Assembly: GCA_964402955.1 (NCBI GenBank) | Contig: CAYOEZ010000111.1 | Span: 1-15,255, forward strand | DNA from: CAYOEZ01 sp964402955 | GTDB lineage: Bacteria > Chloroflexota > DTOL01 > DAOUCN01 | DNA length: 15,255 nt | Direction of reading: 5' to 3' | Shown: positions 7,390 to 14,490 of the stretch, one piece after another | Layout of the letters: each line of letters begins with the position of its first letter | Position numbering within the stretch: position 1 is the stretch's first letter | The notes under the pieces: model-generated | Seen by the model: the letters and a program-made list of their open reading frames with translations, nothing else | Databases searched by the model: none | Told to the model about the DNA's origin: nothing | Position numbers and translations under genes: made by a program

Positions 7390-8049
7390 TCATGACTTGT
7401 ATCGACGCGCCAGGCTGAAGAAGTTCTTCAGAATCCGCCAACCGTCCGGGTAATCCTTGTTGGCGCCCTCCGGGTGGAACTGCACGCCATAGATCGGCTT
7501 CGTCGCATGCACGTAAGCCTGCACGCGACAGGTGTCGTTGGTGGCCAGCAGAACGAGGTCGGGACCAAGCTCCTGGATTTCCCAGGAATGGGCCTCTCTC
7601 ACCCGGATGACATCGGCCAGACCCTCAAACAGAGGGTCCGGGCGCACAATATGCACAGGGTAGAAGCCCCATTCCATGAATTGCCTGGGCCTGTAACCCT
7701 CCAGGTCCGGCTCGTCGTCTGTTAGCCGGCGCATCCAGCCTATCTGGCTGCCGAACTTCGTGCTGATGATCTGGTGACCACCACAAAGGCCGATCTGCGG
7801 GATGTCCCAGTTTGCAATGCAGTCGGCGTAGGCTTCATGCTGCAACACATCGTACGTGTCGTAGAGAGCCAAGCAGCCGCTGTGGCAGATGGCCCAGGGG
7901 CGCGCCTCGCTCAACAGCCTGCGGCTGACCTGCCGGTAGTGCAGCACCAGGCAGCAGTCGACTGCCTGCTCCTCCAGGGTGATTTTGTTGCGGTAGAAAA
8001 CATGCTGGGGGTATTGCTCCACACTGTCGGTGACGATGAACCAGATCAT
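7390..8049 (-). CDS. Class I glutamine amidotransferase-like hydrolase
   Basis: A 219-residue stand-alone class I amidotransferase domain. The nucleophile elbow is IGLCGGHQII with Cys about 89, and GVQFHPEGA supplies the His and Glu about 192 and 194, so the Cys-His-Glu triad is complete. Stand-alone members include gamma-glutamyl hydrolases (PuuD-like) and GMP-synthase-like amidases; there is no synthase domain here, so it may hydrolyse a gamma-glutamyl or amide bond of the imported compound. The start is the ATG at 8047-8049 with AAAAGGAG eight bases upstream; a longer frame to 8103 only reads into the MmgE/PrpD remnant. The N-terminal half (residues 1-60) is Cys- and aromatic-rich and not family-diagnostic. 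Fold call firm, substrate unknown. Confidence 0.88.
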   Translation of the reverse strand: MIWFIVTDSVEQYPQHVFYRNKITLEEQAVDCCLVLHYRQVSRRLLSEARPWAICHSGCLALYDTYDVLQHEAYADCIANWDIPQIGLCGGHQIISTKFGSQIGWMRRLTDDEPDLEGYRPRQFMEWGFYPVHIVRPDPLFEGLADVIRVREAHSWEIQELGPDLVLLATNDTCRVQAYVHATKPIYGVQFHPEGANKDYPDGWRILKNFFSLARRYKS

Positions 8050-8092
8050 GATCGCGGCTCCTTTTATTGCGAGGCTGCAGCCCGCGGGCTGG

Positions 8093-8288
8093 TCAGTCGC
8101 CAAGCGGCCGGGTGACGTCGGTGATTGAATCCACGTCTGCGCAACGCTGGATCGCTGCCAGCAACTGCTCGGCCTTTGGCCGGCCGGAAGCCGTCGGCAA
8201 TGTCCAGAGCATTGGCCGTGCAGGCGTTGGCCAGCACCGCGCCCGCAGCATTGGCAACACGCCCCCTGCCGATGAATTCAGTCATCAT
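8093..8288 (-). pseudogene. MmgE/PrpD family gene with large internal deletion
   Basis: The minus-strand ATG at 8286-8288 overlaps the ATPase stop as ATGA, like a normal operon gene. It encodes IGRGRVANAAGAVLANA and NALDIADGFRPAKG, which match the MmgE/PrpD family (2-methylcitrate-dehydratase-like, normally about 450 residues) around its ALANGxxAHALDxDD motif. The frame then turns to nonsense. Shifting frame at about 8176 gives AKAEQLLAAIQRCADV followed by a short tail and TGA at 8093-8095, which looks like the family's extreme C-terminus. So several hundred codons are missing and the ends are joined out of frame; the usual 60 or so residues before the first motif also seem absent. The junction lies in AAAGGCC, compatible with a short-homology deletion. 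Not functional as it stands. Confidence 0.65.
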
Positions 8289-10342
8289 GTCGTTTGCGCC
8301 TGCTTTTGCTCCAACTCTGCCCGGGGAATGTGGCAGTAGATGGTGTGCCCTTCCCGTTCTTCAGCGGGCGGCTCCATTTGCTCACAGATCGCGCCTACCT
8401 TGCGCGGGCAGCGGGTGTGGAAGCGGCAGCCCTTTGGCGGATTGGTGGGGCTGGGCACGCTGCCCTCCAGCCGGATGCGCGCCTGCTTGACTGCCGGATC
8501 TGGAATAGGAATGGCAGACAGCAGCGCCTCCGTATAGGGATGGTGCGGCGGCGAAAAGACCTTGTCCGCCGGCCCCATCTCGCAGATCGTGCCCAGATAC
8601 ATGATGGCGACATCGTCTGAGAGATAGCGCACGACACCCAGATCGTGCGAGATGAACATCATCGAGACATTATACTCTTTCTGCAGCCGTAGCAAGAGGT
8701 TGAGAATGGTTGACTGCACGGAGACATCGAGCGACGAGATCGGCTCGTCGCACAGCACAAGCCGCGGCCGTCCAGCGAAGGCCCGCGCAATAGCAACGCG
8801 CTGCTTTTCGCCGCCACTCAGTTGCGCCGGATAGCGCTGGCGATAGGTATCATCGAGGTTCACGGATTTCAGCAGTTGCGAGATTGCCTCGTCTTCCTGG
8901 CTGCGCTTGACCACGCCTAGCAGCCGCAGCGGGCGTACCAGCTCCTGCTCAACCGTCTTCTGCGGGTTCAGCGTCGAGTCGGGATTCTGGAAGACCATCT
9001 GCAGGTCACGCATCCCCGTGCGCGGTCTCTTGTTCACCGGCAGCTTGAGATCGTGTCCGGCAAACACGACCGTCCCGCTCGTCACCGGGCTCAGTCCGGC
9101 TACCGTGCGCGCTGTCGTGCTCTTGCCGCAGCCGCTTTCCCCCGCGATGCCCAGGGTTCTCGATGTGGCAATGTCAAAGCTGATGCCATCCACCGCCTTG
9201 ACTTTGGGCCTGCGCCCGATGGAGAACAGCCCCCCTGCCGATTGGAAGTATACACGCAGATCGCGCACCTTGAGCAGGCTTTCATGCTGTGCTTCAGCGC
9301 CAGTCTGCGCCACTGCCAGATCGCCGAGGTAGGCGTCGAATGCGGCCGGGTCAACCTCGTTATAGAACATACAGCGTGTGCGTTGGCCGTCAGCGAGGGT
9401 TACCAACTCCGGCGTCTTCGCTGTGCACTGCGGGCGCGCCAGCGGGCAGCGCGGGGCGAAGACGCAGCCGGGGGGCAGCGAGCCGAGCGGCGGTACACGT
9501 CCGGGAATTGACCAGAGGGTACGTGTCTTCTTGTCGCTGCCCAGGCTGGGTATGCAGCGCAGGAGAGCCAGCGTATAGGGATGCTTCGGCGTCTTGAACA
9601 ACTGCCCGACCGGGGCTTCCTCGACCATCTCGCCGGCATACATGACGCCGACGCGCTGGCACAGGCGAGCGATCACACCCAGGTTGTGGCTGATGAAGAA
9701 GATGGCTGTATCGTACTCACGGCGCAAGTCGTTCACCAGGTCTAGCACTGCCGCCTCGATCGTCACATCCAGGCCTGTTGTGGGCTCGTCCATGATCAGC
9801 AGAGCGGGCTTCAACAAGAGAGCCATGGCGATCAGAGCGCGCTGTTGCATGCCGCCGCTCAACTGGTGCGGGTAGCTACGCAGCACGCGCTCCGGATCAG
9901 CGATGCGCACGCGATCAAGCGTTTCCACGCACAGCGCGTGGGCGGCACGGGCGGAGGTGCGCTCATGTGTGGTTATGATCTCAGCCATTTGCGATTCGAT
10001 ATCGAGCGAAGGGTTGAGCGCCGCCAGAGGATCCTGGTAGACCATAGCCACGCGATTGCCACGCAGGTGGCGCAACTGGCTGTCGCTCAGCTTGAGAATA
10101 TCCTGGCCGAGGAAGCCGATCTCGCCGGTCAGACGGGTACCCTTGGGCAGGTAGCGCACGCAGGCCATGGCCGCGGTCGTCTTGCCGCAGCCCGACTCGC
10201 CGACCAGTCCATACACCTCACCGGTGTGGATTGTGAATGAAACATCGCGCACGGCAGGCGTGCGGTGGAACGCTCCCACGTACTCGACGCCCAGATGCTT
10301 CAGCTCAACAACTGGCATGCCGCTCTTGATGTCTGCACTCAT
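8285..10342 (-). CDS. Opp/Dpp-type ABC importer ATPase, two nucleotide-binding domains fused (DppD-DppF type)
   Basis: A 685-residue protein carrying both cytoplasmic ATPases of a peptide/nickel-type importer. Domain 1: Walker A GESGCGKTT about 48-56, signature LSGGMQQR 161-168, Walker B LLIMDEPTTGLD about 180-192. Domain 2: GESGCGKST 401-409, LSGGEKQR 508-515, LVLCDEPISSLD about 528-539. Each ends with the oligopeptide-type C-terminal extension holding four Cys (about 293, 299, 306, 324 and 639, 645, 653, 670), reminiscent of the iron-sulfur-binding extension described for Dpp ATPases. The ATG at 10340-10342 shares one base with the upstream permease stop (TGATG); the open 28-codon extension upstream lies in the permease gene and is not ATPase-like. 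It energises the two permeases that precede it. Confidence 0.95.
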   Translation of the reverse strand: MSADIKSGMPVVELKHLGVEYVGAFHRTPAVRDVSFTIHTGEVYGLVGESGCGKTTAAMACVRYLPKGTRLTGEIGFLGQDILKLSDSQLRHLRGNRVAMVYQDPLAALNPSLDIESQMAEIITTHERTSARAAHALCVETLDRVRIADPERVLRSYPHQLSGGMQQRALIAMALLLKPALLIMDEPTTGLDVTIEAAVLDLVNDLRREYDTAIFFISHNLGVIARLCQRVGVMYAGEMVEEAPVGQLFKTPKHPYTLALLRCIPSLGSDKKTRTLWSIPGRVPPLGSLPPGCVFAPRCPLARPQCTAKTPELVTLADGQRTRCMFYNEVDPAAFDAYLGDLAVAQTGAEAQHESLLKVRDLRVYFQSAGGLFSIGRRPKVKAVDGISFDIATSRTLGIAGESGCGKSTTARTVAGLSPVTSGTVVFAGHDLKLPVNKRPRTGMRDLQMVFQNPDSTLNPQKTVEQELVRPLRLLGVVKRSQEDEAISQLLKSVNLDDTYRQRYPAQLSGGEKQRVAIARAFAGRPRLVLCDEPISSLDVSVQSTILNLLLRLQKEYNVSMMFISHDLGVVRYLSDDVAIMYLGTICEMGPADKVFSPPHHPYTEALLSAIPIPDPAVKQARIRLEGSVPSPTNPPKGCRFHTRCPRKVGAICEQMEPPAEEREGHTIYCHIPRAELEQKQAQTT

Positions 10343-11223
10343 CAGTCTACCCACCCTGCCTGGCGCATACCATCGGCTATCATGTTGAGGGCGATGACCA
10401 CGGAACTGAGGGCCAGCATCGGCCAAACGGGCGCCCAGGGCACCATCATGACCACGCCGCGCCCATCGTTGATCATTTGCCCCCAGTCTGGATACGGAGG
10501 CGGAACACCCAGACCCAGGAAACCCAGGCCGCCAGTTGCAAACAGACCATAGGCGATGCGCACACAGGCATCAACCAGCAGAGGCCCGGAGATGTTCGGC
10601 AGGATCTCGCGCGTCATGATGTACCAGCTTGACTCGCCCCGCAACTGCGCGGCCGACACAAACTCGCGCGTTTTCAGGTCAATGGTCAGACTGCGCACCA
10701 GACGGGCGATGCCGGGCATGGAGCCGACGGCAATGGCGACAATCACGTTGATGGCTGATGGGCCGATGGCATAAATGATCAGCATGTACAGCATCAGCAT
10801 TGGGAAAGCCATCATGATATCCATCAAACGCATGACCACATCATCAACCAGACCGCCGAAGTAGCCCGTGGCCAACCCGACGATCGAACCCAAGAGAACG
10901 GCGAGGATGATAGCGGCAGTTGGCACCACAAGCGCTAGCCGTGCGCCCATCGTCAGACGCACGAACAGGTCACGGCCATTGCCATCTGTACCCAGCCAGT
11001 GTTTGGCCGAAGGGCTCGTCCACGGCCCCCCGGCGAAGTCCATGAACGAGTAGGGCCGGAGCGATGGCCCAATGATGGCCAGTATGATCCAGATCAGGAT
11101 CACAATCATGCCCAGCACGGCCATGGGATTGCGGAAGGTGAGGATCAAACGCTGGCGTGTGAGTGAGATTGGTTTCGCTGCTGGCTGCTGTGATGGTTGC
11201 GCTAAACCAATGGAGGTTTGCAT
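10342..11223 (-). CDS. Opp/Dpp-type ABC importer permease (DppC type)
   Basis: A 293-residue inner-membrane permease of the DppC/OppC type. An N-terminal extension with a first membrane helix (about 34-53) is followed by the hallmark HWLGTDGNGRDLFVRL at 75-90, which marks this subfamily. About five further helices follow (near 98-121, 135-153, 155-170, 212-240 and 264-284). The cytoplasmic EAA loop, which docks on the ATPase, is EFVSAAQLRGESSWY about 187-201 with the following MTREILPN. The ATG at 11223 has GAGGG nine bases upstream; that site could pair with CCCTC at 11251-11255. The gene lies 51 bases after the other permease and shares one base with the ATPase start. Substrate of the importer cannot be read from the permease. 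Confidence 0.95.
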   Translation of the reverse strand: MQTSIGLAQPSQQPAAKPISLTRQRLILTFRNPMAVLGMIVILIWIILAIIGPSLRPYSFMDFAGGPWTSPSAKHWLGTDGNGRDLFVRLTMGARLALVVPTAAIILAVLLGSIVGLATGYFGGLVDDVVMRLMDIMMAFPMLMLYMLIIYAIGPSAINVIVAIAVGSMPGIARLVRSLTIDLKTREFVSAAQLRGESSWYIMTREILPNISGPLLVDACVRIAYGLFATGGLGFLGLGVPPPYPDWGQMINDGRGVVMMVPWAPVWPMLALSSVVIALNMIADGMRQAGWVD

Positions 11224-11274
11224 TTCTGTTATCCCTCAAGGCACGCCCGCGAGGGGCTATGCTATGGCAAAGAA

Positions 11275-12222
11275 TCAGCTATAGCGGATGCGTGGATTCA
11301 GGAAGCCGTACAGAATATCGGCCAGCAATTGTGAGAAGACGGCCAGTGTTACGCCCAGCAAGGCTGACGCTTCAATCATCGGCACGTCATTGAAAGAAGC
11401 TGCGCTGGCAAACAGACGCCCGAGACCAGGATAGGTGAACAGGCTCTCGATGACCACCAGTCCACCCATCATGAAACCGAACTGAGTGGTGAGGACCGTC
11501 AGAGGGGCAAGGAGAGCATTACGCAGGGCATGGCGGAAGACCACGGAACGCATCGGCAAGCCCTTGAGCACGGCCGTGCGGATGTATGCTGAGTTCATCA
11601 CCTTGGCGACGCTGACACGAGTGAGGCGGGTCACATGGCCCGTCTGGCTCAACGCCAGGGTGATGGCTGGCAAGACAAGCTTCAGCGGCTCAAGCAATGG
11701 ATTGCCGCCGCCTTGAGTCAGCAGGCTATGGCCGGGAAGCCATTTCAATTGCCAGGCGAAGACCAGGACCAGGACGAGGCCGGTGGCGAACTCAGGCAGA
11801 GAGGTGAGGAGAAGCGCCAGAGCAGAGATGCCCCAATCCGGTGGGCGTCCCTCTGTCAGGCCAGCGATGACACCCAGGACCAACGAGAGGGGGACCAGCA
11901 GCATCATGGCACAGACAGCGAGAATGACAGAATTGCGAAAACGGACGAGCAGTATCGGCCTGATCTCCGAGCCCAGTTGGAAGGACTCGCCCATGTCGCC
12001 GCGGAGAAAACGCGTCAGCCAGTTGACGTAGCGCTCCACGAGAGGTTTATCAAGCCCCATCTCAAGGCGCAGAGCCTTGACGTTAGCTTCAGTGGCATAT
12101 TGCCCTAGAATGGAGCGCGCCGGATCAACTGGCACGACCTCGGCCATGACAAAGATGATGATAGAGATGACTGCAAGGGTGATGAAGAGCGCAGTGAACC
12201 GCCGCAAGAGGTACCTGGCCAT
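11275..12222 (-). CDS. Opp/Dpp-type ABC importer permease (DppB type)
   Basis: A 315-residue permease of the DppB/OppB type. It starts with MARYLLRRF and a membrane helix (about 9-30), then the periplasmic region with MGLDKPLVERYVNWL about 55-69 and LRGDMGESF about 73-81, both standard in this subfamily. Further helices lie near 97-120, 130-157, 180-195 and in the C-terminal third. The EAA loop AYIRTAVLKGLPMRSVVFRH runs about 212-231. The ATG at 12220-12222 has GAGGGGG close upstream, whereas the open frame to 12270 adds 16 residues without a site. It is separated from the binding-protein gene by 210 bases holding two hairpin structures, so it may be made in smaller amount than the binding protein. 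Confidence 0.95.
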   Translation of the reverse strand: MARYLLRRFTALFITLAVISIIIFVMAEVVPVDPARSILGQYATEANVKALRLEMGLDKPLVERYVNWLTRFLRGDMGESFQLGSEIRPILLVRFRNSVILAVCAMMLLVPLSLVLGVIAGLTEGRPPDWGISALALLLTSLPEFATGLVLVLVFAWQLKWLPGHSLLTQGGGNPLLEPLKLVLPAITLALSQTGHVTRLTRVSVAKVMNSAYIRTAVLKGLPMRSVVFRHALRNALLAPLTVLTTQFGFMMGGLVVIESLFTYPGLGRLFASAASFNDVPMIEASALLGVTLAVFSQLLADILYGFLNPRIRYS

Positions 12223-12255
12223 TTCGCCCCCTCGATGACAGAGATAGCGGAAGAG

Positions 12256-12285
12256 AGGGACTGGCGACACCAGTCACCAGTCCCT
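12256..12285 (-). repeat. Intergenic hairpin before the DppB-type permease gene
   Basis: AGGGACTGG at 12256-12264 and CCAGTCCCT at 12277-12285 form a perfect nine-base stem with a 12-base loop. It lies 34 bases before the permease start and 148 bases after the binding-protein stop. No T-run follows in the direction of transcription, so it is not a standard terminator. A stem in this place often protects the binding-protein end of the message or limits expression of the membrane genes. Confidence 0.5.
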
Positions 12286-12344
12286 TCCTGGTACACCAAA
12301 TTGGGCGAGCTACTCAGTGGCCACAGCCGCCGAGAGACTCCACC

Positions 12345-12404
12345 GTAGGTCAGGCATCCCGGCCTGACGTGTGGCAGGATGTCGGGCAAGGATGCCCAAC
12401 CTAC
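12345..12404. repeat. REPIN-like palindromic element (two inverted hairpin units)
   Basis: Two 24-base units stand in inverted orientation, at 12345-12368 and 12381-12404, with a 12-base spacer. Compared in the same orientation they match at 19 of 24 positions, sharing GTAGGT, GGCATCC and GAC blocks. Each folds into its own hairpin: GTCAGGC/GCCTGAC in the left unit, GTTGGGC/GCCCGAC in the right one (read as its reverse complement). The outer arms also pair with each other over 13 of 15 positions. Several differences between units are compensatory. This is the form of bacterial REP doublets; no cognate transposase is in the window. It begins 28 bases after the binding-protein stop. Confidence 0.6.
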
Positions 12405-12432
12405 TACTCGTCGGTCAGCAAGCAGAACATGC

Positions 12433-14193
12433 CTACTTGTTGAGCCAGACGCCAGCGTAGTAGTCAGCGATAGACGGACTTGGCGTAAATGCCTGCACCA
12501 TACGGTTGATGGCGACGATCTCTTGGCGGTAACCTGGATTGACCACCCCGCCGTCATCGCTAATGATCTGGCACATCTGTTGGACCAGCGTCTTGCGCTT
12601 GGTTGCATCAAGCTCAGCGTCGTACTGGACAAGCATTTTGTCGAACGGATCGTTTGTCCATTTGTACTCGTTCCAGTCGCCCTTGCTGCGATAGGCGATG
12701 TTCAAAAACTCGCTGATCGTAGAGCGCGTGGCCCAGTTGTCGGCGCCCATGACAAATGGATCCCAGGGCTTGAGCCACGTCTGGTAGTAGTTGGGATTCG
12801 GGGCCAGCGTGATCCTGAACCCGGCCGGCGCGGCGCTGGCCTGCGCCCACTGGGCAAGGAGGGTATGCCCGGCATCGTTGGGGAACTGCAGCTTGAGGTC
12901 CATGCCATTGGCATAGCCGGCATCTGCCAGAAGCTTCTTGGCTTGCTCAATGTCTCGTTTGAAGCCTGTGAGCGTTGGCGCCAAGTCGTAGATTGGCGCG
13001 ATGGGCTGATCCCAGGCCGTGATGGAGTAACCCATGAAGACGGTCTGGTTCCATGCGTCACGGTCCATGGCCAGCTTGAAGGCTTTGCGCACCTTCGGAT
13101 CGTCGAAGGGCTTGCTATCGCAGCGCAAGACGCCGTTGTGGAAGTTGCCTGTCTGCCAGATGATTGGACGCACGGTTGTGTCCAGTTTGAGGACAAACGG
13201 CAGTTGCGAGTAGGTGACGTTCATTATATGCAGGTCGCCCTTGGCGATGGCGTCGAGTGACGATTGCTGGTCGGGGAAGGAGCGGAACTCAAGACCATCA
13301 ACGTAAGGTAGCGGCTTGCCGTCCACGCCCAGGTCCCAGTAGTCCTCACGCCGCTTGTAGCTGAGCAACTCTCCCGGACGGTAGTCCTTGATCACAAAGG
13401 GGCCGGTGCCGTAGGGCTGCTTGTAGAAGTCACCCGCGAAGTCCGAGGGCAGGATGGCCGCATGGTAGTCATGCAGATGATAGGGGAAGTCGGCCACCAC
13501 CCGGTCGCAGGTGAAGACGACGGTGAAATCGTCCACCTTCTGCAACGAGCCGGGCTTCAAGTAGTTGGCGACGCTCTTGAAGGCCGAGGCCGTCTCCGCC
13601 GTGAGCATGCGGTTGAAGGTGAAGAGTACATCATCTGCCGTGAAGGCCTTGCCATGACTGAACTTGACGCCTTTGCGTAGATTGATCGTCCACTTCATCC
13701 CATCGGCTGACGGCGTCCAGGCAGTGGCCAGGGCAGGCTTGACCTTCAGGTCCGGTCCAACCTTCACCAGCCAATCGCAGACCTGGCGCACAACATTGGC
13801 CTGGAACGTGCTGGTCGACAGCGCCGGGTCAGTGAAGCGATCAGTTGTGTAGTTCAGGCCGCTGTAGAGTACGCCGCCGCGCTTGATGCCGCCGGCCGGG
13901 GTGGGAACTGGAGTCGGCGTCACGAGCCTCTCGACGACCTGGGTCACCTGCTTCTCGACGACCTGGGTCACCGGCCGATCGACGACCTTGGTAACCTCAA
14001 CGATCTTGGGCGTCGCGGTCGGCGCCGGGGTTCCGCCACAACTGACGAGGGTCGCGGCCAGAGAGCCTGCGCCCACGACCGAGGCCCAGCGCAGGAACTC
14101 GCGCCGGGTCAGCTTGCCGTTCTTGAAATCCTCAAACGCAGCGTGCACGCGTTCCTCACGAACGCGTTTGTCCTTTTCCGAAGAAAACATCAT
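12433..14193 (-). CDS. Opp/Dpp-type ABC importer solute-binding lipoprotein (SBP family 5), Tat-exported
   Basis: A 586-residue substrate-binding protein of SBP family 5, which captures peptides, nickel chelates or other small solutes outside the membrane. The N-terminus carries a twin-arginine motif LTRREFLRW (28-36), a hydrophobic run and a lipobox LVSC with the lipidated Cys about 52, so it is probably exported folded through Tat and anchored by lipid. Residues 56-102 form a Thr/Pro-rich linker with three eight-residue VTxVVxxx repeats, typical of Chloroflexota. The binding domain follows (for example LRKGVKFSHGKAFTADDVLF and GTGPFVIKDYRPGELL). Tandem ATGs at 14191-14193 and 14188-14190 follow GGAGGAGG. 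It is first in the array, after a leader of roughly 260 bases from a divergent promoter. Ligand unknown. Confidence 0.95.
   Translation of the reverse strand: MMFSSEKDKRVREERVHAAFEDFKNGKLTRREFLRWASVVGAGSLAATLVSCGGTPAPTATPKIVEVTKVVDRPVTQVVEKQVTQVVERLVTPTPVPTPAGGIKRGGVLYSGLNYTTDRFTDPALSTSTFQANVVRQVCDWLVKVGPDLKVKPALATAWTPSADGMKWTINLRKGVKFSHGKAFTADDVLFTFNRMLTAETASAFKSVANYLKPGSLQKVDDFTVVFTCDRVVADFPYHLHDYHAAILPSDFAGDFYKQPYGTGPFVIKDYRPGELLSYKRREDYWDLGVDGKPLPYVDGLEFRSFPDQQSSLDAIAKGDLHIMNVTYSQLPFVLKLDTTVRPIIWQTGNFHNGVLRCDSKPFDDPKVRKAFKLAMDRDAWNQTVFMGYSITAWDQPIAPIYDLAPTLTGFKRDIEQAKKLLADAGYANGMDLKLQFPNDAGHTLLAQWAQASAAPAGFRITLAPNPNYYQTWLKPWDPFVMGADNWATRSTISEFLNIAYRSKGDWNEYKWTNDPFDKMLVQYDAELDATKRKTLVQQMCQIISDDGGVVNPGYRQEIVAINRMVQAFTPSPSIADYYAGVWLNK
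13922..13993 (-). repeat. 24-base direct repeats coding the lipoprotein linker
   Basis: Three tandem 24-base units, each containing TCGACGACCT (plus-strand reading), encode the eight-residue repeats VTKVVDRP, VTQVVEKQ and VTQVVERL. The DNA similarity exceeds what protein constraint needs, so copy number could change by slippage. The repeats make a Val-rich, charged stalk between the lipid anchor and the binding domain. Confidence 0.65.
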
Positions 14194-14457
14194 GATCCTC
14201 CTCCAAATGTACTGTAGACTCAAGTACGTGGCTTGCTGCACCTTGAATGCACCGTTTGGCCGTGTGACGTGCTAGAGGATTCAACCTGGAGCAACAACGT
14301 GCCGCGGGACAGATCAACGAACGCCGCTCTGTGTTGGCGGAAGCCTCACCCCCTTTCACGATGTTACAGACTGCTAATCGGAAGCACCATGCTGCATAAG
14401 CAGGACGAACGATGGAGAGGATGGAAAACAAGAGGAGCAAGCTTGACAAACGACCTT
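14194..14457 (-). other. Long untranslated leader of the importer operon
   Basis: This stretch lies between the likely minus-strand start of transcription and the binding-protein start. The open frames in it on either strand lack ribosome sites and coding character. GTACT at 14209-14213 region and AGTAC downstream could form a small stem near the start codon, but I see no recognisable riboswitch; in particular no cobalamin-riboswitch B12 box. Only the GGAGGAGG ribosome site just before the gene is clear. The leader length depends on the promoter call being right. Confidence 0.4.
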
Positions 14458-14471
14458 GTATAGATTATCAT
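14443..14471 (+). promoter_or_regulatory. Sigma-70-type promoter of the GntR-family regulator gene
   Basis: A perfect -35 TTGACA at 14443-14448 is followed by a 17-base spacer and TATCAT (five of six consensus bases) at 14466-14471. Transcription would begin about 14478, leaving a 22-base leader with a G-run ribosome site. That excludes the upstream ATG at 14476 as a start and supports the ATG at 14500. Confidence 0.7.
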
Positions 14472-14490
14472 ACGTATGACAAATTGTCAA
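14464..14490 (-). promoter_or_regulatory. Divergent sigma-70-type promoter for the importer/catabolic array
   Basis: On the minus strand a perfect TTGACA (14485-14490) is followed by a 15-base spacer and GATAAT (five of six consensus bases, 14464-14469). A 17-base spacer would instead give TAATCT, a weaker box. The -10 box overlaps that of the plus-strand promoter, so the two promoters share one melted region and probably compete. Transcription would begin about 14457 and run into the binding-protein gene. Confidence 0.5.
14468..14489. promoter_or_regulatory. Probable operator palindromes for the GntR-family regulator
   Basis: Two palindromes overlap here: a perfect 12-base TCATACGTATGA at 14468-14479 and a 13-base TGACAA-A-TTGTCA at 14477-14489. 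They cover the -10 box and start site of the regulator promoter and the spacer and -35 box of the divergent promoter. A dimeric FadR/GntR-type protein made from the adjacent gene could bind either one and shut off both directions. Which palindrome is used is not decidable by eye. Confidence 0.5.

Noticed and set aside
12310..12335. GGCCACTG on the minus strand as the B12 box of a cobalamin riboswitch
   Set aside because: Only the short GCCACTG core matches; the surrounding bases lack the rest of the box and the expected long upstream fold, and the spacer is occupied by the REPIN-like element.
12379..13260. 293-codon open frame on the plus strand
   Set aside because: Antisense to the substrate-binding protein gene, which has clear family motifs throughout; no ribosome site.
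14233..14463. 76-codon plus-strand frame in the divergent control region
   Set aside because: No ribosome site, odd composition, and it covers the operon leader and promoter boxes.
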